Shown one piece after another: positions 37,290 through 47,100 of a stretch of 64,000 bases of DNA (positions are counted from its first letter, which is position 1; the number at the start of each line of letters is the position of its first letter). The stretch lies in assembly GCA_030267565.1 (NCBI GenBank), contig BRXU01000005.1:784001-848000 (forward strand), in the 5' to 3' direction. The notes beneath the pieces are model-generated. The model had not been told where the DNA came from and did not search any database. It saw only the letters and a program-made list of their open reading frames with translations. Source of the stretch: Pleodorina starrii. Taxonomy: Eukaryota; Chlorophyta; Chlorophyceae; Chlamydomonadales; Volvocaceae. Position numbers and translations under genes: made by a program.

Positions 37290-40200
37290 ATGAGCCCGCT
37301 GTTTAGCGCGGCAGTGCTCTTGCCTGTGCTGCTCTTAACACAGTCAGCGCATGCCATCCGAAGGCGTTTGACGTCCGTTCTAGATTCACGCCCAACATTT
37401 GCAACACCAAATTACACCTACTATCATCGCCAGGATGAACTGCTGCGAGAAGTGGTGGGCATCGTGAGAGAGAACCCTGGGTTCATGAAGGCAAGAACTC
37501 GTTGCATGGACGGACTGTGTTTGTGATGACCTTTAATCCATATCAGCACTTCACGGCATGTTGCGTATGGGGTCTGCAGCTCGAGGTCTTCTCGGAAAAA
37601 GATGGCGCGTACGATGCGGAGATGAAGGTGCGCGGTCCTGGCCCGCTTGCATAGGGTGTTCCTCCCGTGCCTTAGTGTCTGTTCCAGTCCATGGTAAAAT
37701 GCCTCGTGCCACGGTTGGCTTTACATCCTTGCCCAATCCCAACCCAGTATCTACCTCCCCCTCCCTTCCCCTCCACCCCGCCGTTTGATCCCCAGATAGT
37801 CACGGTGGAGCCCGGGGGCTTCTCGAATCAGCAGCATGAAAAAGTCCGTATGCTCCTGGTGAGGCGCATAGCGGCACGTGTATCTTCCCGGGAGCGAAGT
37901 GGGCGAAAAAAGGCGGGGCCAGAGACTATGCCAGGGGTCTCAGCAGGCCAGGTCTCTTAAGGATCCGTCCCCTTTACCATTATCATGTTCGGCTCATTTT
38001 GGCCGTAAAGACAGGGCTTATCAGTTCTTTGGGGAATGCGAGTGGCCATTGACTCCCCGGACGGTGACTGTGCCAGTGCCTGCGTTGACCCACATATCCA
38101 CAAGCGCCTGATGGTCGAAGTTATCGCGGTGACTTGCACAACCTAAGTATCTTGTATACAATGCTTCTCCGGCGCCTGAAAAATATCGGCGCCGGTCCGT
38201 CCGCCCCTCCGTTCCCGACACTTGCCACTTCCCCGTCGTGCAACAACACGTTGACCCGGGCCCCATCCCCCCTGCACTGCACTGCACTGTACCGCGCTGC
38301 ACCGAATCCGCACCTGTCCCCCAGGACTTTGGCGAGCACGGCCGTGAGTTGATCAGCTCGGAGCTGGGCCTGCTGCTGCTGAAGACCCTGGCGGCCCGGG
38401 GAGGGGAGGGCGTGATGCGGGTCTTCCCCGGGGAGCTGGACCGCGGAAAAGAGCTGCTGAGGCTGCTGCAGGGCACGGTCATCAAGGTGAGGGCCGAGGT
38501 CGAAGTGTGACTGCGGGCAGGAACCGGACGAGCCGAGCGATGCTGACCGATGTACTGTACTTGCGGACACGCTTATCGATGAAGGGGGTGGGCGGGTCTG
38601 CGCGTTGGGCTTGTTGTGAACGAATGCATGAGAGCACATCCGGGCGCATTGGAGCAGCGGCAGCCACGGCAGGCAGATCTGGTACGGGGGCGGCAGGGAC
38701 TGGACCTCGTGTGGGCGTTACGATACCGCAGTCTGTCAGGCCTGTGGAGCGTTCGCAGTACGACCCACAAAGCCTTCATCATCGTCCGCCTCGTCTGGCC
38801 GCCACCGCCGCCGCTGCCCCTCGACCCAGATCCTGCCCATGGAAAACGAAGGCGGCCGGCGGCTGGTGGAGGCTGGCAAGCTGTGCGAGCGCAAGAACGG
38901 ACGCGGGGTTGACCCCAACCGGAACTGGGCGGTGGACTGGGGGACCAAGGAGCCCGACTACGACCCCAACGAGGAGTATCCGGGCACGGCGCCCTTCAGG
39001 TGTGGGCGGGCCGGACGGGGCGGGCGGGCGGGGCCGACCCGTGGGTCGTTTGGTGGACGACCGGAAGCCGAGGAGAGGGGGCAGCCTCGTGAGGCAGGGT
39101 CAGGTTGGGATACGCCTTCCTGTGCCCTGTGCCCAAGGTGCCGTGTGTGGGCGCTACCATCCCCCATGCTCGCATGTGTGTTTGCTTGCCGCCGCCAAGG
39201 GCCGTCCTTCCCTGCAACAGCTTGACCGCAAAGTCTCCGCCTCCCTTTTCGCCGCACTTCCTCGCCACGCCCACGCGCCTTCTCGTCCGTCGTCTTGGCC
39301 GCTCTCCCCCATCTCGTCCCGCTCCCATTGCGCAGCGAGCCGGAGACGAAGCTGATCCGGCGGCTGGCGGAGGAGTTTAGGCCGCACGTGTGGCTCAACA
39401 TCCACAGCGGCATGGAGGCAATGCTGGCGCCCTGGGACCACGTGGCGGAGGTGGGTCAGCTCTTTAATATCACCGCCGCGGAAGTGACCCATGGGTCGGG
39501 CCATGACGCCTGGGTTGGGCCAGCCCTTATAAATTGGGTCAGTCCTTATAAATTGGGTCAGCCCGCATAAATTGGGCCAGCCCTTATGAATTGGGTCAGC
39601 CCTCATAAATTGGATCAGCCCTCATAAATTGGGCCAGCCAAATTGGGCGCCCCGCAGAACCTGCACATGGAAGTTGCCGGCAATAGTGCGATCACTATTT
39701 CCAGCTGACGCGGGTGCGGAGGAGGGGGCCGGGTTGGCGTATTCGTACCTTCAAATCCATTGGGAAAGGCCACGCCGCGTCCTGGGGCGGGGAGCGTGTT
39801 CCTCCTCCTCTCGTCGTCCTGGATTCCTGAGCCCGCATTCTCCGCATTCCGCCTACGCCGACACTGTTGCCCATGGCCGCGTCGCCGATGCCCTGCTGCT
39901 TGCCTGCCTACGCAGATTGCTGCAGAGGCCCGTCCCGTGGTGGACATTCTACAGCGCATCTTCCTGGACCTCATGGGCAACACCACCTGCGTGATCGGCT
40001 CAGGCGGCAAGACCGTGGGGTGAGCAGTGCGCAGCGCCCAGCGCGGATGCGGCCCGGGACCGAGGCTATCGGTCCCGCTCCCTCCCGCCCTTTCTCCCGT
40101 GGAGCCTCTTTCTTACTTCCCTCTTCCCTCTCCTCGCATCTACCGGTACCCGGCTCACGGACATTGTCACCCTTACTCATGTGCCCTCTTCCCCCTACCT

Positions 40201-41300
40201 CCACAACGCCCAATGACGACGCATCGTACTCCCCCCTCTCGGCTTCTTCTGTCAACCGTTCACGGGCTCCGTCCTACACGTGGATAACCCCTCTCGCTCC
40301 CTCCCTCGCTCTCTCCCTTCCCTCGCAGCTACCTGGCTCACGGCACCGCCACGGACTACATGTTCAAGGTGCTGCAGGTTCCCATCGCCTCCACCTGGGA
40401 GATCTACGGCGACTTGAAGGCGCACTTCGACGACTGCTTCCGCATGTTCAACCCGGTCGTCGAGACGGAGTTCAAGGTAGGGCCGGGCGCGCGTGGCGAC
40501 AGATTGCGACGCTTTTTTTCCCCGAATGCGGTATGGTATGAAGTGGACTGACTTGACGGTTTTTCCTGCCGTTCCTAGAGCGCTCCCATTTCCTCACCCA
40601 AATACGGTACATGCAACGCGCGCATACGCACACACGCTCACAGGAGGTGCTGCAGCGCTGGCTGAGGGCGATCATGCGGCTGGTGGAGCTGATGCCGGAG
40701 CACCCCGCCCTCAAGGGCTCCAAGGCCTGGTCGCTGCCCAGAGGCGGCGGCGGTGACGGCACTGGCGGCGCACAGCTGCAACACCAGGACGGCGCAGCTC
40801 TCGGCGGCGGCGGGGGCCAGGGAAACGTGCAGGGTGGTGGCATGGGAGCTGGAGCCACCACCAGCAACACCCATATTACCAGCAAGGCCAGCAGCAGCAG
40901 CACGAGTACCACTTCCAACACCACCATCATCACCGGGACCGGGCAAACGGCCCGGGCGACGGCAGTCAGCGGTAGCGCCAGTAGCGCGGGAGGCAGCGAT
41001 GGGAGCAGTAGCAGCAGCAGCAGCGGCGCCGGGGGCCAGCCTCAGGTGGCAGTGGTCGCGTCGATCAGGGACTGGGGGAGCTCGTGGAACACGGAGGTCA
41101 CCCGCGGTCTGCTGGCGTTGGCAGGGCTGGTGGTGGTGGGCGTGCTGGCGTACAGGTACGGCATCCGGCGGTTGCGCGGTGGGACTGGCGGCGGCGGGAG
41201 CCCATTCAGCCGTAGGGCTGCAGTGCCCGCGGCCGGCGCCGCCGCCAGCAGCATTGGGGCGGGCTTGGCGGGGCGCAAGGGTAACCGGACGAGTGTGTAG
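37290..41300 (+). CDS. M14 metallocarboxypeptidase, plant type, membrane-anchored
   Basis: Zinc carboxypeptidase expected to remove C-terminal residues in the secretory system or at the cell surface. Exons 37290-37490, 37580-37627, 37796-37858, 38325-38486, 38830-38999, 39336-39450, 39916-40019, 40329-40476 and 40644-41300 join to 555 residues. A signal peptide (about 1-22, SAAVLLPVLLLTQSAHA) precedes the M14 domain. Zinc ligands are H109 and E112 (HGRE) and H238 (NIHSG); N188-R189-N190-W191 is the substrate-carboxylate motif, and the catalytic Glu is E312 (TWEIYGD). The C-terminal exon adds a Gly/Ser/Thr-rich linker and one transmembrane helix (about 489-513, LLALAGLVVVGVLAYRYG) with a short basic tail, so a type I topology is inferred. 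The first intron needs a GC donor (AAG|GCAAGA). The start is the first in-frame ATG before the signal peptide. Confidence 0.92.
39521..39648. repeat. 19-bp minisatellite in a carboxypeptidase intron
   Basis: Six full and one partial copy of a 19-bp unit, CAGCCCTTATAAATTGGGT, with variants (CTCATAA, GCATAA, TTATGAA) occur at a strict 19-bp step from 39521. The array lies in the intron after the exon that ends at 39450. Apart from a shared GGGTC core it does not resemble the left-edge satellite, although the period is the same. Confidence 0.9.
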
Positions 41301-44192
41301 GCGCGCGTGTGGGGGTGTTGGTCTGGTGGCTGCGGAAAGCCGGGCCTGAAGGAGCCGCGGTTGAGGCGCCGCGGGAGGGGCACGCAGCTGGAGGCAGGTC
41401 ATTCGCAGCTGAGAGCGCCCACAGAGCGGGCCGGATGCCAACCCAGTGTGCTCGGCATGAGCCATGCGTTGCTGGGCCAGGGAACCCGTGTATGAAAGCC
41501 GTTGAGGAGCTGTGCCAGCTGTGGGGGTTTGGGCCGCTGGGAGGGAGGCATATGCGGCTGCGTTCACGTGTTCACCGGGTGGTGTGAGAAATGGGACGTA
41601 CCGGCATGGGATGTTCCTCGCCGCTGATTGGTGCCGCATCTCCGGCAGGGAATTTCGCTGTTGTTAAGCAGCGATGTTCCTCGCCGCTGATTGGTGCCGC
41701 ATCTCCGGCAGGGAATATCGCTGTTGTTAAGCAGCTCGCTTGTTGCGACTGGCAAGGGGCCAGTTGTCGTCCTTCGATTGATTATCTACTGATTATTTGA
41801 CCATTCAGGGGGCATGCCGTCTGCTTTCTACCTGCTTAAACCGCGGGCTACAGCCTCCGCCTGCTGTTCCTTTGACGTATGCCTGGTCACCGCACATTGC
41901 CTGAGTGTGAGAAACATCGGTTTCCGACATTATGGCATGGCATAGCAGTAGTGGTGTGGCGGCAATGGGCTACAGAACCACCGTCCTTGTGGGGCGTCAG
42001 GGCCAGCTGGCGGTGCATTGCATCCGATGCGACCAAGGCGAAGGAAAGCGCAACTGGGCCAGACAGCACGAGCCACCCAAACAGTAAAACCGGTTGGGTA
42101 GCGTTGTGTCTGTGGGACGCAGGACGAGCAGTACGAATGGTTCTGAAGACATGAAGCGAGGCGTGGACGGAATGTGATGATGGATTAACATGGGCGTGGA
42201 CGGAAAAACAACGTTTGTCCTTCGTGTCTTGATGTCGGCGTCGCCGTGTACCGATAACCCGCCTGTGTGCCTGCGCCCCGGCCCTGGGCCGCCCCCGCAG
42301 GTGCCTATCGCGCCCAAGTGGGGAGTCCCGGAAGGCGCGCGGATCGGTCTGAGACCCCTCCTCCCTGGATGCCTCTGCGTATGCGCGCATGCGCGGTGCA
42401 ACGGATGGGTAACGGCCCTTTGCCACCTGCCGCAGGGTTGGGCCAGGTGTGGTGATTCCGGACAGGGGCTGTTGTTCCTGGGCCCCATCCCTGCAGTTTG
42501 TGTCGCTCTGTGGATACCGGTAGTGGCCGGGGAGGATCTCCATCGTGACGGGTACCAGCAGGCAGAGATGTTGCATTTCCGCACGCAGATTTGATGATGG
42601 GAATGTGGCAGTGTGTGCATGTGCATACCTTTCCTCGGGTGCCTGGCTCTTGGGGCTGCGGGCAGCTGTCCCTGGTACCTGGTATGTCGCGCTCGGGAAG
42701 AAGACCGCGCATTCCCCTTACTCCAACGGCTGGGCTTTCTATGCGTCCGTTCCTGTGTCCGTTAGCCGGTCCGAGCCGGCCGGCAAGCGCTTTCCGTGCA
42801 GGGGCGAGGAGCCGACTTGCGACCAGGGCGGGCTAGCGGGGTTAGCGAATGATGTGAGAGCCACGAAATGCATCCTGAGGGCCCGGATGCGCTTAGCCCC
42901 GACGTGACCGTTTGTGTACTTACGCGAACCTACCGTAACTGGCGGACGGACATGAACTGTTACTGATTGGGGGGAAGAGGACTGCGGGAATGTGTGCAGT
43001 AGGTTGGCTCATGTGTGGTTACGGTATCGGGACTGGAGCGCCAAGGGGCATTGGAGATACTTGGACGAAAGTGCATTCGGACCCCACTGCGCACTGATCC
43101 CACCGTGGGGAGCTGGGGTGTCAAACGTCTACCGGGATGGCTGTGCAGCACCGTGCAGTTTGTTAGTCTGTGCTTTGTATTCACCTGCACAATTATCCGG
43201 GACTTCCCCAAGACAAAATGCACAACGACTGCCGTTTCCAATGCCAACTACGAGCACTTCAGGCACGGGCAGCACCTGGCAAGCCATGTGAAACTGCTCC
43301 TAGCAAGATACCTGTTTACTACAGCACTTGATCGGGCCAAATGGACACCATGGCGAAGTTGCTTGTGGCTTGGGCCGGGGCCTTGCTCGTGTGGCATGGG
43401 GCCGCTTCTCGGGACGGCTGTCTCCTCTTCAGAAGGGGCGAGGCGAGGCGAGGGAGACACGAAACCTCACGAAATAGGTCTTACCCCATGCGCCAGCTCA
43501 CAAATCTAGCCGTGCGTTTGTGATCCAAGCACACACAGGCACCCGACCCTTTCGGGCATTCCAAGGCAGCGATGCTGCTCTGACCGCCGGCGCAAACCCC
43601 GCTTGCGGCCCTCTGCGATATCTCGCAGTGAACGCCGCCCGCCGGCCCGGATCGTCGAAACGACGTACACCGTGTACGGTAAATTTCCTGCCCGCCCTAA
43701 CATTCGAGCTCACGCGACACCTTCTCCCGTCATCTCCACGCACACTCAAAACTCGCACACATGCACCACAGTCCACGCACCGCTCGTATCGTCCCCGCGC
43801 CATCCAGTCTGCACGTCCGCCCAGCCCAGCCAGTCTCTCCCGACTCCCGTAGCGTTCCATCTTTTTCCCATGAGCACTACCTACCCGTCTAATGCCACGC
43901 ACCCAAACCACCTCCCCCGAGCCCCAGCGCCTCCGTCAGCCTACACAACCTTGCCAGCACCTACTTGCTAATCCGTCCGTATCACCCCTATGATGCAGCC
44001 GCCATTGTGTCAAATCGTCATGCTACCGAAAACGTCATGGCCTCTCAAAGCAACAACTTGATAGGACTCCGCGCCCTCCCCCTGCTTTTCCCCTGCCTCC
44101 TCCCTGTCCGGATCGGTCCCCATGCCTGCCCCCCGCCCCCACACGACGAGCCGCAGCCACCACCGGCAACTCCCCCATGTGCCCTTCGCCCC
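41301..44192. other. Convergent intergenic region without recognised genes
   Basis: About 2.9 kb between the carboxypeptidase stop (+) and the MiaB stop (-). I find no exon with a recognisable domain. Long open frames here (for example about 230 codons on minus near 41890-42576) lack any family motif and overlap open frames on the other strand, as expected in GC-rich DNA. Apart from the 63-bp duplication listed separately it looks like 3' UTRs and spacer. Confidence 0.5.
41610..41735. repeat. 63-bp perfect-length tandem duplication
   Basis: Two adjacent 63-bp copies starting at 41610 and 41673 (each begins GATGTTCCTCGCCGCTGATT) differ at one base (AATTTCG versus AATATCG). The near identity indicates a recent slippage event. 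Confidence 0.95.
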
Positions 44193-47100
44193 TCACGCCC
44201 CAACCAGCGCCGGCTGCGCAGGCGCTGGCGGCGGAGGCGGCGGCACGGTGCCCGGCGCCGCCGCGCGGCTGCCCACCACCTCTACCAGCTCCCCAAACAG
44301 GCTGAACGCGTTGCACTCGTCGATGCGCGTCATCACCAGCTGCCCGCGCAGCTCCTTGCCGTCGCCGTCAAAGTAGACGAGCTTGTTGTGGCGGATGCGT
44401 CCGAAGGCCTGGCGCGGGTTCTTGGGGTTGGGCCCCTCCACCAGCACCTCCAGCGTGCGGCCGCGGAAGCGCTGCGCGCGCTCCGTCGCCACCTCCATCA
44501 CCACCTTGTTCAACCTGGGGTGGTTTGGGGGATTTAGGGTTTTAGGGTTTCAAGCATGCGGTATCCTCGGTGCTGCCTGCCTCCCCACACGCGGCGCTGC
44601 CTCTTATTCCCCGCAGGGCCTCCGCACTTAGGTACCGGTATGTAGCCCCAGGCCCTTTCCGTCCCCCGTTCTATCCGGCACCCATTTTGCCAGCTGGCCC
44701 GTTGGCTCTACCCTTCCGGAGTCTGGAGCCAACTGTAACAACCACAATTACCCATTTTGACTTCTGCTTCCGTCACCCGTCCCTGCCCCAGCCCAGCCCA
44801 TCACCCCCGCCGTCCTCCGCACATCATGGGCCAGCACTGCGCTCCCTTTGCCCGCCTCCGCCCCGCTCCTCTGCTCCTGGGGCCCCTCGAAGACCCCAAA
44901 CCACCCTGCGGTGTCGTCTTTCATTGCCCCACACCGCCACACCGCGCCCCCGCACCTGTTCAGTCGGTCCTGCTTGATGAGGTCAGCCACCTGGTTCTCC
45001 CACTCGGCGGCAGGCGTGTTGGGCCGCGGCGAGTAGGCGGCAGTGTTGACCCGGTCGAAGCCCACCTCCCGCACCAGCCGCTCCGTCGCCAGGTACTGCT
45101 CCTCCGTCTCGCCTGCAACGAACCAATCAACGAACAACGGAACGGAGGGCAACGACAAAACGGGGGCCAACAGTAAGTTGCACAGCAGAACAGGCAACAG
45201 CAGTTTCATTCACAGGCAGCAAACGCGCTCGCGGCGTGCTGCATCCTCGTTATGCCCGCACGCGCGGGGTGCCGCGCTCAGTTCGCCAGGTACAAGCCTG
45301 GCCCTGCTTGCTGAAGCGCGCAGCTTGGCCAACCTGCCAGCACGCGCCGTCACACAGCCTGCCCTCCCCGCCCAACCCTCCATCCAGCTTCAAGAGCTGC
45401 CGGCGCAAACACCCGGACAAGCGACGCCCTGCTTGCCGCGTCACGCGGCACCGTACCCTACTTGCCTCGGTCCTGCCCTCCCCACCAGACACCACCATCC
45501 TGTCTCGCGAGCTGCCCACGCGATTCCCTACGCACCCGGAAAGCCCACGATGGCGTCTCCGCTGATGGACGCGTCCGGCATGTACCGCCGGATGTTGTCG
45601 ATGATGGCGCGGTAGCGCTCGTGCGTGTAGCCCCGCTTCATGGCGCGCAGAATGTCGTTGTCGCCCGACTGGAAGGGGATGTGGAAGAACTCGCACAGCT
45701 TGGGCAGCTCGGCGCAGGCGCGCACCAGGCGGTCTGAAGGGCGAGAGGCGGGAGGCGGGAGGGGGTCAGCGAGGGATGGGACACCGCAGACGATAGCGCG
45801 TCGTGTCTGGTGCGTGGGTTTGCCGAAACACTCCGCGTGCGCCTGTTCGCAGGGGGGTCGGAATGCGGGTGGGACGGGAAGGGACACGCGCCGCGTCGCG
45901 AGCCCATCAGCCAGCGGCACCTCCCGCCCTACCTGTGAAGTATCGCGGATGAGAGGTGGCGAAGCGGATGCGCTCGATGCCGGGCACGTCGTGCACGTGA
46001 CGCAGCAGGTCGGTGAAGGTCCAGGCGCGGCGCCCGCTGGCGTCAGCAGCCAGGCCCGGGAGGTCCCTGGGGGCAAGCGATGGAAGCGAGTGAGCGAGAG
46101 AGGAGGGGCGGTGTGGAGAAGAGCTGTCCAAAGCAGCAGCAGCAGGTTGACTGGCTGGCCGGCATACGGAGATGAACAAGAAGCCGATAGGAATGCCAGA
46201 GAGGGCAATGTTCGTACCTGCCGTACGCGTCGATGTTTTGGCCCAGCAGCGTCACCTCCCTGTACCCGGCCTCCCCGAGCGCCAGCATCTCCCGTCGGAT
46301 GTCGTCGGGCCGCCGGCTCTGCTCCGCGCCGCGCGTGTACGGCACCACGCAGTACGTGCACTTTTCGTTGCAGCCGTAGATCACGTTGACCCAGGCAGTG
46401 ATGTTTGACTCGCGCCGCGGCGTCGTGATGTCCTCCTCAACCGCCACCTGCAGTACGGCAGCAGTACGGAGGAAACGAACGCCGCGGGTTGCGCGCCGCT
46501 GACCGACACCGCGACCTGCTGCTGCAGCGGCTCGGACTGCCGAAAACCCGACCGAAGGGGCAGTGACTCGCCGGTACCGTCTTAGGCGCTCGCCGCCGGC
46601 GGTTCACTCACTCTGCCCGAAACCGCCACCCACCCCCACCATACCCACCCACCGCCACTCTCACTAACACCACCACCAAAAACACCACCGCCACCACCAA
46701 AGACACCAAAAGCCCGCCCGCCCGCCCGCCCGCCAGCCCGCCCGCCCGCCCGCCCGCCAGCCAGCCCGCCCGCCCGCCAGACCAGCCCGGTATCCATACC
46801 TGCTCCGTGGCGCACACTTGCGAATCGTTGGCCTGGTCCAGCAGGTCGTGGATGCGGTTGGCGAACTGGGGGCCTGTGAGGGAGGGCAGGGCAGGGCGGG
46901 GCGGGGCGCGGCAGGTGGTACGGTATCCGGGCGGGAGCGAAAGGCCCGTTGCCTTCTCTTAGCCCGTGTGGTGCGGCGGCCGCAGCGGAAGGAGATGATG
47001 CGGCCGAGGGCGGGTGGGCTGGCATCGCGCTCGGGGCGGGCCGCGACAGATCGGACCGCCGCTGCGCTGCTGTGGGCTCCCTAGGCTCACAAGTCCCTAG

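Noticed and set aside
41887..42626. Overlapping 209-229 codon frames on minus
   Set aside because: No motif, no splice-consistent neighbours, and equally long frames on the other strand; typical of GC-rich spacer.
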